A stretch of DNA of 7,308 nucleotides from Rhodospirillales bacterium (GCA_013205335.1 JABMNB010000436.1:1-7308); one strand, 5' to 3'. Shown: positions 1 through 5,329, counted from the stretch's first letter. Notes: generated by a model from the sequence alone, not told the origin. A program made the numbers and translations.

Positions 1-440
1 CGCTCGACCAGGGGCTGGTCGGTTGCCATCATCTCTTCGACCCACCAGTTCTTGAGCTCGCGGCCCTGCTCCTGGACCGGCCGGACGATACTGAGGTTCC
101 TGCCGTCGACGCCCTTCTTGCGCTCGGCTTCGGCCGCCTGCTGGAGACGCTGCACCTCGGCCGGCCCGAGGCCGATCCATTCCGGTGCCGGCGTCATTGC
201 ATCTCGACGTACGTTGGTGAGGAGACGGTCGACCGCCGTCGAATAGTCGATCGTTTCGAGGGCACGGATTTCGGCCGGCGTCACGCCGAAGGAGGTGCGG
301 GACAGGAGGTGCCGCGCCTCGTCGAACCCCATCGCCGTCGCCGCGCGTGTGGGCGAGGCAGACCAAAGACCGGTGGAGAGACCGGCCGACAGCGCCGCAG
401 CGCCTCCCACGAAACTGCGACGACCAAGGCGTGTGCTCAT
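1..440 (-). CDS. DUF1800 domain protein, Tat-exported (N-terminal part)
   Basis: This gene begins at ATG 440-438 and runs off the left edge, so only about 146 residues are visible. The N-terminus carries a twin-arginine signal (GRRSFVGGAAAL, residues 6-17) followed by a small-residue stretch and a likely cleavage region near residues 30-36, so Tat export to the periplasm is expected. The mature part starts with a segment typical of DUF1800 proteins: EARHLLSRTSFGVTPAEI at residues 41-58, then a DYSTAVDRLL segment, and NWWVEEMMATDQPLVE at 131-146, matching the family's WW..RM....PL motif. The biochemical role of DUF1800 proteins is not established; they are often encoded next to DUF1501 proteins, which would lie beyond the left edge here. 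A strong ribosome binding site, AGGAGG, overlaps the stop codon of the upstream gene and sets this start; the 10-base gap implies co-transcription with the sigma-factor operon. Family call is confident; function is unknown. Confidence 0.85.
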   Translation of the reverse strand, partial: MSTRLGRRSFVGGAAALSAGLSTGLWSASPTRAATAMGFDEARHLLSRTSFGVTPAEIRALETIDYSTAVDRLLTNVRRDAMTPAPEWIGLGPAEVQRLQQAAEAERKKGVDGRNLSIVRPVQEQGRELKNWWVEEMMATDQPLVE

Positions 441-450
441 GACAGGCCTC

Positions 451-1014
451 CTATTGCGGCGGACGCGGTGGGGCTCCGGCCGGCGGACGATACGGAGGCG
501 GAGGCGGCGGCGGCGGCGCGACACGGTCGACGAGGAGCCTCTGCAGACGTTCGCGCTGGTCGGCCCGCAGGGTCGGCTCAAGCTGGGTCAACGTGCGCAG
601 CGTCTCCTTCTGCTGCTCGCCACGCAACAGACTGACCTGATCGACGAGTCCGTCGATCCTGGCCATATCGATTGGTGTGCGACGCATCTCCACGGCCGTC
701 TGCTCCCGCACACGCTGAATCTCCTTGAGGCGGTCGCGGCGTGCTTTCGCGTACTGATCGAACAGGCCCTGCATGACCTTGCGCTGTTCGGCGTCGAGAT
801 CGAGATCGTGCGCCACCATCTCGACGGGATTGAATCGCGGGCCGCCCGGCTGTCCCGGTTGGCCGGGCAGCCCCGGAGCACCACGCGGCGGCGGCGGCGG
901 CCAGTCCATCTCGAACGGCGGGGCAATCCAGCTCCGATAAACAAAACCCACCAGTACAAAGGTATTCAGCAGCAGCGAAAGGCCGAGCAGGACCTGAAGC
1001 AGGCGCGGGGTCAT
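451..1014 (-). CDS. Spy/CnrX-like periplasmic protein (heavy-metal-resistance family), membrane anchored
   Basis: The protein has 187 residues. The start ATG at 1014 is chosen over an in-frame upstream start because it lies one base after the stop codon of the preceding gene and yields a proper hydrophobic N-terminus. Residues 5-26 form an uncleaved anchor or signal segment. A proline-rich linker follows (residues 32-60) with PPPPP and five Gly-X-Pro triplets. Residues 64-160 are highly charged and helical, with two motifs like the LTxxQ repeat of the Spy/CpxP/ZraP/CnrX fold: LDLDAEQRKVM (about 71-81) and LRADQRERLQRLL. The C-terminus is a proline-rich tail with an eight-proline run. Family members are periplasmic chaperones or stress and metal sensors. 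Only one histidine (H69) and no cysteine are present, so the CnrX-type metal site is absent. Its place after a sigma/anti-sigma pair suggests it modulates the anti-sigma factor, which is inference. Confidence 0.75.
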   Translation of the reverse strand: MTPRLLQVLLGLSLLLNTFVLVGFVYRSWIAPPFEMDWPPPPPRGAPGLPGQPGQPGGPRFNPVEMVAHDLDLDAEQRKVMQGLFDQYAKARRDRLKEIQRVREQTAVEMRRTPIDMARIDGLVDQVSLLRGEQQKETLRTLTQLEPTLRADQRERLQRLLVDRVAPPPPPPPPYRPPAGAPPRPPQ

Positions 1015-1015
1015 G

Positions 1016-1549
1016 TCAGATCCCGTCGCCGGCAAAGAACTCAGTGACCTCGTTCGATCCCGTCGCCGTGCTCGCCGTCTCAACGACGGAATAGCCCTCG
1101 CGCTGGGCGAGCGACTCGCCCAGCCCGCCGCCGACCACGAAGCCGCCCGAGGCGATCACCAGAGCCGCCACCGCCATGATGCTCTTCTGGAACGCCTGAC
1201 GCGGGCCGCCGAAGAGGCCCCTTCCCGACAGCCAACGTCCGAACAGGCCGCCCGACGTCACCTTGCGCCCGGTCTCAAACCCGACGAGTGCGCGGGCGCG
1301 CACCACCATCCGCTGCGGCTCGGCCGGCAAGGGCTTGGCCAAAACATCTGCAAGGTCGATTGCCGCACGTCGCAGCGTCGGGTCCGCCGCGACAGCAGCC
1401 TCGACCGGCGCAGCAGCGTCTTCGGACAGGCGACCTTCCAGCCAAGCGGCAAGGTCCATATCGCTCACCGCGGCAGGCGCGACCACGGACTGGCTGGCGA
1501 GGCTTCGCCACAGCTCCTTGTCGCTCCTCGGGGTCCTCTGGGTGGCCAT
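1016..1549 (-). CDS. Probable anti-sigma factor, single-pass membrane protein without zinc motif
   Basis: The protein has 177 residues, directly downstream of an ECF sigma gene (39-base gap). Start ATG 1549 is preceded by AGGAGA with a six-base spacer. Residues about 29-70 (DMDLAAWLEGRLSED and the alanine-rich helix after it) resemble the N-terminal sigma-binding helices of anti-sigma factors, in which a low-complexity L-A-x-x-L-x-G-R-L segment is common. Residues 124-144 form one glycine-rich transmembrane segment, leaving about 33 residues at the C-terminus, probably in the periplasm (VVETASTATGSNEV and onward). There is no cysteine at all, so it lacks the HxxxCxxC zinc-binding motif of the ZAS subgroup. 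The expected role is to hold the sigma factor at the inner membrane until a periplasmic signal arrives, perhaps through the Spy/CnrX-like protein encoded one base downstream. The call rests mainly on gene order, topology and the N-terminal pattern. Confidence 0.65.
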   Translation of the reverse strand: MATQRTPRSDKELWRSLASQSVVAPAAVSDMDLAAWLEGRLSEDAAAPVEAAVAADPTLRRAAIDLADVLAKPLPAEPQRMVVRARALVGFETGRKVTSGGLFGRWLSGRGLFGGPRQAFQKSIMAVAALVIASGGFVVGGGLGESLAQREGYSVVETASTATGSNEVTEFFAGDGI

Positions 1550-1588
1550 TGATCTCTCCTGCTCGATACTACGCCAAAAGGCCGCGAT

Positions 1589-2152
1589 TCATCCCCCACC
1601 AGCGGGATCTTCTTCGCGGAAATGGGCACGCAGCCTCAGTAGTGCCTTGTGATGGGTACTGCGAATGGTCTGGGCATCCACCGACAGCAATTGTGCAATT
1701 TCGATGACATCCCGCTCCTCGTTGTAGAGGTACCTGAGGATCAGGATCTGCCGTGCCGTCAGGAGCCCCTCGGGAATCCTCAGTTTCTCCACGTGGCGAT
1801 CCTCGACGCCGAGAAACGCCTCCGGCACATCGTCGATCGGCTCGGTGGCCTGCCGCCGCCGCCGCAATAGGTCGATGGCACACGACCGGGATACGACTGC
1901 CAGCCACGTCGGCAGCCCGGCACGGGCCGGATCATAAGTTCTCAACAACCTGAAATCCTGGGCGCACAAGCGGACGAACACGTCATGGGCGGCGTCCATG
2001 ACATCGTCCTCGCCCAGCCGGTAGGAGCTGAGGGTCCGCCGCACGACGGCATTGATCAACGGCGCGGCCGCGGCCACGAACGCATCCCAGGTCCGCTTAT
2101 CGCCCCGGGCGAGCGCCTGCAGATCGATCTGGTTGAGTTCAGCCACGCCCAC
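1589..2152 (-). CDS. ECF-family RNA polymerase sigma factor
   Basis: The 187-residue product has the two-domain layout of ECF sigma factors. Region 2 spans about residues 20-100: the DAAHDVFVRLCAQ helix (53-65) matches the conserved region 2.2 D.(V/A).QE.F pattern with variations, and RTYDPARAGLPTWLAVVSRS leading into CAIDLLRRRR is the classical 2.3/2.4 segment used for promoter melting and -10 recognition. Region 4 spans about 125-177, with LLTARQILILRYLYN followed by the helix-turn-helix EIAQLLSVDAQTIRSTHHKALLRLR. The start is GTG at 2152, with AGGA five bases upstream; a second in-frame GTG at 2146 is the alternative. It is the first gene of a minus-strand operon with a candidate anti-sigma factor, a Spy/CnrX-like protein and a DUF1800 protein, and is divergent from the GGT-like gene. 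Autoregulation is usual for such operons, but no clear GGAAC-type -35 element was recognised upstream. Confidence 0.93.
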   Translation of the reverse strand: MGVAELNQIDLQALARGDKRTWDAFVAAAAPLINAVVRRTLSSYRLGEDDVMDAAHDVFVRLCAQDFRLLRTYDPARAGLPTWLAVVSRSCAIDLLRRRRQATEPIDDVPEAFLGVEDRHVEKLRIPEGLLTARQILILRYLYNEERDVIEIAQLLSVDAQTIRSTHHKALLRLRAHFREEDPAGGG

Positions 2153-2240
2153 GATCTTCCTGCCCGTCCGCCCTGCAGTTTAACAGGCTTTGTGGCCAAA
2201 TGAGGCCCCGCTACAGTCCCTTACCATTTGAGGAGCATTG
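2153..2240. promoter_or_regulatory. Divergent intergenic region between the sigma operon and the GGT-like gene
   Basis: These 88 bases must hold the 5' signals of two divergent genes. For the plus-strand gene, AGGAG at 2231-2235 is a good ribosome binding site five bases before ATG 2241. A tentative sigma-70-like pair is TTGTGG (2190-2195) and TACAGT (2212-2217) with a 16-base spacer. For the minus-strand sigma gene, AGGA lies just before GTG 2152. No convincing ECF-type -35 (GGAAC) was found on the minus strand, so the autoregulated promoter expected for such an operon cannot be placed. The promoter boxes are weak visual matches only. Confidence 0.3.
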
Positions 2241-3797
2241 ATGAGCGAGTCGCTGACACGGCAACTGAAATTCACAAAGCATGCGGTTCGCGGCAAGGGC
2301 GTCGTCGTCGCCCAGAACGTGAAGGCCGCCGAGGTCGGCGCCTCGATCCTGCGCAAGGGCGGCAACGCCATCGATGCTGCGGTCGCGACCGGGATGGCCA
2401 TCGGTGCCCTGGAACCTTGGATGAGCGGCATCGGCGGCGTCGGCTTCATGACAATCTGGAGCGCCAAGGAAGGCCGCGCCTGGACGGTCGATTACGGCCC
2501 CGTTTCGGCCAGGAAACTCGATCCGTCGGTTTACAAGATCGTAGGCCCCGGCCCCGCCAACCCGTTCGCGTGGCCCGACATCCTCGAGCAGAGGAACGAG
2601 GTCGGCTACCACTCGATCGCCGTGCCCGGCATGGTCGCGGGCCTCGCCAAGGCCCTGGATCGCTTCGGCACGGTCAGTTGGAAGGACGCGCTGCAGCCCG
2701 GCGTCGAACTCGCCCAGCGCGGCATGGAACTCGACTGGTACATGCAGGTGATGATCGCCAACGGCGCCAAGCATCTTCACAAGTTCCCCGCCTCGAACGC
2801 CAGCTATCTCTGCGACGATGGCCGCGTGCCGACCAACGACTGGGCCGGCACCAAGCGCTACATCAAGCTCGGCAATCTTGGCGAGACGATGCGGCGCCTC
2901 GCCGAAGGCGGCCCGCGCGAATACTACGAAGGAAGCCTCGCGCGCGATATTGCCGCCGACCTGCAGGCGGGCGGCTCCGCCATTTCGCTCGACGATCTCA
3001 AGAGCTACGAAGCCAGGATCGTCGAGCCCCTCGCCTTCGAGCATGACGGCGCTACCATCAACGTGGCGGGCGGCCTCACCGCCGGCCCGACGCTGCGCCG
3101 CGCCATCGAACTCGCGGGCGCCGCGACCAAAGGCAAGGGAGCGCCCGACGCCGACTTCTTTGCTGCCATCGCCGAGGGCATGCACAGAGCCTACGACGAG
3201 CGCCTGAAGACGCTGGGCGACAAGCCCACCGACACCTGCACCACGCATTTCTGCGCCGCCGACTCGGAAGGCAACATGGTGGCGCTGACCCAGACCCTGA
3301 TGAGCCTGTTCGGCTCCTGCGTGATGCTTCCCAAAACCGGCATCACCATGAACAACGGCATGCTGTGGTTCGATCCCGAGCCCAACCGCCCTAACTCGAT
3401 TGCCCCGGGCAAGAAGCCGCTTTGCAACATCTGCCCGGTCGTCGTCTCCAGGGACGGCAAGCCGTGGTTCTGCATCGGCGCCTCGGGCGGCCGGCGCATC
3501 GTGCCGGCCGTCTCGCAGCTTGCGCTCATGATGATCGACCGTGGGATGGACGTGGAAGCAGCCTTCCATCAACCGAGGGTCGACGTTTCCGGCGTCGGCC
3601 CGATCCGGGTGAATCGCGACCTGCCCGACGACGTCAAGAAGGCGATCGCGGCCAGGTTGCCGATGGTCGAGGTCGACAATCCGGTCTCGCCGCTGGGCTT
3701 CGCCAACCCGTCCTGCATCGTGCGCGATCCCAAGACCGGCGAACTCACCGGCATGACCGAGATCATGTCTCCCTGGGCAGGCGGCGCAGCGCAGTAG
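2241..3797 (+). CDS. Gamma-glutamyltransferase-family Ntn hydrolase, cytoplasmic, with altered substrate pocket
   Basis: The product has 518 residues. ATG 2241 is preferred over the TTG just before it because AGGAG lies five bases upstream. GGT-family enzymes are self-cleaving N-terminal nucleophile hydrolases. The family N-terminal segment is visible (VVVAQNVKAAEVGASILRKG, then GGNAIDAAVATGMAIGALEP, about residues 20-60). The processing and nucleophile threonine is T334 in CTTHFCAADSEGN, which would give chains of about 333 and 185 residues. Oxyanion glycines lie in GASGGRR (G416, G417). No signal peptide is visible, unlike periplasmic E. coli GGT, so it is probably cytoplasmic. Compared by eye with E. 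coli GGT, the glutamyl-binding residues R114, N411, Q430, D433, S462 and S463 correspond to G86, M354, G373, W376, C395 and N396; T409 is kept as T352. A classical glutathione-cleaving role is therefore doubtful. It may act on another amide or gamma-glutamyl-like substrate. Divergent neighbour of the sigma operon, with no evident functional link. Confidence 0.9.
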   Translation: MSESLTRQLKFTKHAVRGKGVVVAQNVKAAEVGASILRKGGNAIDAAVATGMAIGALEPWMSGIGGVGFMTIWSAKEGRAWTVDYGPVSARKLDPSVYKIVGPGPANPFAWPDILEQRNEVGYHSIAVPGMVAGLAKALDRFGTVSWKDALQPGVELAQRGMELDWYMQVMIANGAKHLHKFPASNASYLCDDGRVPTNDWAGTKRYIKLGNLGETMRRLAEGGPREYYEGSLARDIAADLQAGGSAISLDDLKSYEARIVEPLAFEHDGATINVAGGLTAGPTLRRAIELAGAATKGKGAPDADFFAAIAEGMHRAYDERLKTLGDKPTDTCTTHFCAADSEGNMVALTQTLMSLFGSCVMLPKTGITMNNGMLWFDPEPNRPNSIAPGKKPLCNICPVVVSRDGKPWFCIGASGGRRIVPAVSQLALMMIDRGMDVEAAFHQPRVDVSGVGPIRVNRDLPDDVKKAIAARLPMVEVDNPVSPLGFANPSCIVRDPKTGELTGMTEIMSPWAGGAAQ

Positions 3798-3811
3798 TCG
3801 CGAATGCTCTT

Positions 3812-3832
3812 CCGCCGACGTGATGTCGGCGG
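3812..3832 (+). terminator. Hairpin after the GGT-like gene
   Basis: A perfect 8-bp GC-rich stem (CCGCCGAC, loop GTGAT, GTCGGCGG) begins 15 bases after the stop codon at 3795-3797. Position and stability suit a transcription terminator for the GGT-like gene. No T-run follows on the plus strand (the sequence continues GGGGAGCCCC), so intrinsic termination is uncertain; it may instead protect the 3' end of the mRNA. Confidence 0.4.
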
Positions 3833-3922
3833 GGGGAGCCCCGCAGAACCTGTCGGAATCCGCAGCCTGTCACGCGGCGTGGAGGTCGCGGTGCTCGACC
3901 ACGCGCCGGGCGATGCAGCCCC

Positions 3923-4096
3923 CTACTTCGGATCGCAGTCCCGCGGATCGGACGCCGATTTGCCCAACGCGCACTCCGGAAGATACCCGCCTTCCGAAGG
4001 GGGCTGGTACTGACCGCGCTGCATGACGGCAGCGAGAAAGAACATGCCGACGATCACCGCGGCAAAGGCTCCCAGCCCGATGACGAGATCGCGCAT
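3923..4096 (-). CDS. Small single-pass membrane protein, 57 residues, unrecognised
   Basis: This short ORF starts at ATG 4096 and ends with TAG 3925-3923. The 57 residues begin with RDLVIGLGAFAAVIVGMFF LAAV (residues 2-24), a clean hydrophobic transmembrane or signal-anchor helix. A polar tail follows, with QYQPPSEGGYLPE and two cysteines (C42, C54) near the end in ECALGK and RDCDPK. About three quarters of its codons end in G or C, in line with real genes here, and the hydrophobic helix plus polar tail make sense as a protein, unlike the overlapping plus-strand frames. The ribosome binding site is weak (GGAAAG, 12 bases upstream). A 19-codon upstream ORF ends one base before this start, so coupling is conceivable. 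It has the same orientation as the YqhA-type gene, about 210 bases further upstream. I do not recognise a family. Function unknown. Confidence 0.55.
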   Translation of the reverse strand: MRDLVIGLGAFAAVIVGMFFLAAVMQRGQYQPPSEGGYLPECALGKSASDPRDCDPK

Positions 4097-4177
4097 CTCA
4101 GCAAACTTCTTTCCAGCTTGCCGGCATCGACCCTGTTTCCGTCATCCACCTTCCCATTTACAGAATTGCAGCAGCCA

Positions 4178-4217
4178 CCTCCACCGAGGCTACCCGTTCA
4201 GGTAGCAGCGGTGGAGG
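4178..4217. repeat. Long inverted repeat / hairpin with tandem A-G mismatches
   Basis: CCTCCACCG at 4178-4186 pairs perfectly with CGGTGGAGG at 4209-4217. An inner stem pairs GCTACC (4189-4194) with GGTAGC (4201-4206) around a six-base loop, CGTTCA. The two stems are separated by a symmetric AG/AG internal loop, which can form tandem purine pairs. It lies about 90 bases downstream of the YqhA-type stop codon. It could be a terminator or 3' mRNA structure for that gene, a processed structured RNA, or a palindromic intergenic repeat. No T-run follows on the minus strand; on the plus strand only a short CATTGTTTC follows. Confidence 0.6.
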
Positions 4218-4285
4218 CATTGTTTCGCACATTCGGTCGGCTCTCTGAACGGTCCGACCGCTAGGGCCTGCACTTTGCCGGTCAT
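4190..4285 (-). CDS. Possible 31-residue peptide with three cysteines
   Basis: ATG 4285 to TAG 4190 would encode 31 residues, with cysteines spaced three residues apart in TECAKQCLHRCYLNG at the C-terminus. It follows the YqhA-type gene by 23 bases on the same strand. AGGAG is present at 4303-4299, but 13 bases before the ATG, which is too far for an efficient start. The 3' part overlaps the long hairpin. Codon third positions are only moderately G/C. Chance ORFs of this size are common, so this is a weak call with no known family. Confidence 0.2.
   Translation of the reverse strand: MTGKVQALAVGPFREPTECAKQCLHRCYLNG
4234..4260. repeat. Second inverted repeat next to the long hairpin
   Basis: CGGTCGG (4234-4240) pairs perfectly with CCGACCG (4254-4260), a 7-bp stem around a 13-base loop. 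It lies 49 bases from the stop codon of the YqhA-type gene and 16 bases from the longer hairpin, so the two would form consecutive stem-loops in a minus-strand transcript. Neither has a clear poly-U tail. Confidence 0.45.
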
Positions 4286-4308
4286 TGGAAGCGCTTTGCT
4301 CCTGCGCC

Positions 4309-4878
4309 TTAACGATGATTGACCGACTGCTGCGTAATGCGATCGACGATGGCGATGCCGATGGCCGACAGGATGAACAGGGCGTGGATGATCGACTGCC
4401 ACATGATGGCAGCTTCGGTGTAAGAGGAGTCCGGCTTGCCGAGTGTGCCAGCCTCGATGAAGGTCCGGAGCAGATGAATCGACGAGATGCCGATGATCGC
4501 CATCGCCAGCTTGATCTTGAGAACGCTCGCGTTGACGTGGCTCAGCCATTCCGGCTGGTCGGGATGGCGGTCAAGCTCCATGCGCGACATGAAGGTCTCG
4601 TAACCACCCACGATAACCATCAGCAGCAGGTTGGAGATCATCACCACGTCGATGAGGCCCAGCACGATCAGCATGGCCTGTTGCTCGGTGACGCTGGGGC
4701 TCGTGATCACGAGATGCAGCAGTTCCTTGAGGAACAGGAAAACGTAGACGACCTGCGCGACGATCAGACCGAGATAGAGTGGAAGCTGCAGCCACCGCGA
4801 CGCGAAGATGAACCGGGGGATCGGCCTCAAACGACGGGCGTCGCGGACGGGTTGGGATTGCGCTTCTTCGATCGCCAT
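4309..4878 (-). CDS. YqhA/UPF0114-family inner-membrane protein
   Basis: The 189-residue product starts at ATG 4878, with AGAGGA six bases upstream. It matches the UPF0114 (TIGR00645, YqhA-type) family over its length. The characteristic segments are SRWLQLPLYLGLI (residues 27-39), GLIDVVMISNLLLMVIVGGY (74-93), ETFMSRMELDRHPDQPEWL (94-112) and HVNASVLKIKLAMAIIGISSIHLL (114-137). Four membrane segments are visible, at about 31-53, 68-91, 120-138 and 160-180. The family is widespread in proteobacteria and its biochemical function is not firmly established. The visible length is normal, with no sign of truncation. The upstream neighbour on the same strand is the broken small gene 4950-5223, and no shared operon function is apparent. 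No promoter was recognised in the 70 bases upstream. Confidence 0.9.
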   Translation of the reverse strand: MAIEEAQSQPVRDARRLRPIPRFIFASRWLQLPLYLGLIVAQVVYVFLFLKELLHLVITSPSVTEQQAMLIVLGLIDVVMISNLLLMVIVGGYETFMSRMELDRHPDQPEWLSHVNASVLKIKLAMAIIGISSIHLLRTFIEAGTLGKPDSSYTEAAIMWQSIIHALFILSAIGIAIVDRITQQSVNHR

Positions 4879-4949
4879 AAAGAGTCCTCTTCGGCATGTC
4901 GGGAAGGGGCATTTGCCCTATCGCGCGGAGCGTTGCAACCGGTGTGCGG

Positions 4950-5223
4950 TTACAGTCTCGAAGAAGTCTCGACCTCGACGGCGGCCAGAACAGCGGACAG
5001 TTCGCCGGGGTCTACAGCGACGACCTGACGGGTCCGGCCGGGCCACGGGTGAGCCGGGAGAGGGGGCATCGTGGCCGTACGCAAATAGCCGCCAAAGCTC
5101 AGCCCCTCGAGGGCTTCCTCCTCGGTCTCGAGGCGATAGTGCCGGCGGGCTGGATGCCTGCCAACGAAGAGAGCGTGAACGGACGCGTGAACGTCACGAC
5201 GTGACCGTGGCGCGCGTGGACAT
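4950..5223 (-). pseudogene. Frameshifted small gene of about 91 codons (two single-base deletions)
   Basis: Reading the minus strand from ATG 5223, three frames must be joined to get a sensible protein. The first frame gives MSTRATVTS and stops. Shifting one base near 5197-5199 gives VTFTRPFTLSSLAGIQPAGT. Shifting once more near 5138-5141 gives YRLETEEEALEGLSFGGYLR and on to VDPGELSAVL and the TAA at 4952-4950. From memory this composite matches a small uncharacterised protein common in Hyphomicrobiales, with a pattern like VTF.RPF.L......PAGTYR...EEE..GLSF...R.ATM and a C-terminal VDP.EL..AL. Adding one base at each point restores 91 residues, close to the family length as I recall it. Both sites look like loss of one base from a GG or CC doublet, so decay or assembly error are both possible. 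The C-terminal frame alone stays open back to 5261, but its N-terminus has no family resemblance. Confidence 0.6.
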
Positions 5224-5255
5224 GACTCCTGGGCGAACGGCTTCGCGGGACGCTG

Positions 5256-5286
5256 CGCCACCGCCCTCTCTCATATGGCGGTGGCG
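5256..5286 (-). terminator. 10-bp hairpin downstream of the MscS-family gene
   Basis: CGCCACCGCC (5256-5265) pairs perfectly with GGCGGTGGCG (5277-5286) around an 11-base loop. On the minus strand it starts 43 bases after the stop codon of the channel gene and ends before the broken small gene. Stability and place fit a terminator, but no T-run follows, so it could be a Rho-dependent end or mRNA 3' stabiliser. Confidence 0.45.
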
Positions 5287-5329
5287 ACCTCAGGATGTCA
5301 GGAGCGGCGCCGGATCAGTCGGCCCCACG

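Larger units (their letters stand above)
3798..4308. other. Intergenic region between the convergent GGT-like and YqhA-type genes
   Basis: About 510 bases without a large gene. It contains the hairpin after the GGT-like gene (3812-3832), the 57-residue minus-strand ORF (3923-4096), a 19-codon ORF just upstream of it (4098-4157), two strong inverted repeats (4178-4217 and 4234-4260) and a 31-residue cysteine-containing ORF overlapping them (4190-4285). Positions 3833-3922 show nothing I can name. Confidence 0.6.
4879..5329. other. Region between the YqhA-type and MscS-family genes
   Basis: About 450 bases without an intact gene. It holds the frameshifted small gene (4950-5223) and the 10-bp hairpin after the channel gene (5256-5286). 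Positions 4879-4949 should contain the promoter of the YqhA-type gene; apart from its ribosome binding site and two small inverted repeats (GGGC/GCCC near 4906-4918, AACCG/CGGTT near 4938-4952) nothing specific was recognised. Confidence 0.5.

Noticed and set aside
451..1014. CnrX/ZraP-type metal-binding sensor
   Set aside because: Only one histidine and no cysteine are present, so a metal site cannot be supported although the fold assignment is plausible.
295..1552. Long plus-strand frames at 295-1047 and 1013-1552
   Set aside because: They are antisense to the operon genes that have coherent starts, ribosome binding sites and family motifs; their translations are Arg-rich and featureless.
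2153..2240. ECF-type autoregulated promoter (GGAAC ... GTC/CGTT) before the sigma gene
   Set aside because: No convincing -35 and -10 pair could be found on the minus strand by eye.
2211..3572. 453-codon open frame on the minus strand across the GGT-like gene
   Set aside because: It is exactly antisense to a gene with clear family motifs, and its translation is rich in His, Gly, Ala, Arg and Asp with no recognisable domain, as expected for a mirror frame in GC-rich DNA.
3812..3832. Confident intrinsic terminator after the GGT-like gene
   Set aside because: The stem is perfect but no T-run follows on either strand, so it is listed only as a low-confidence terminator.
4950..5261. Intact 103-codon minus-strand gene from ATG 5261
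   Set aside because: Only its C-terminal two thirds looks like a real protein; the N-terminal third is Arg/Pro/Ala-rich and the family-like N-terminus lies in another frame, so a frameshifted gene fits better.
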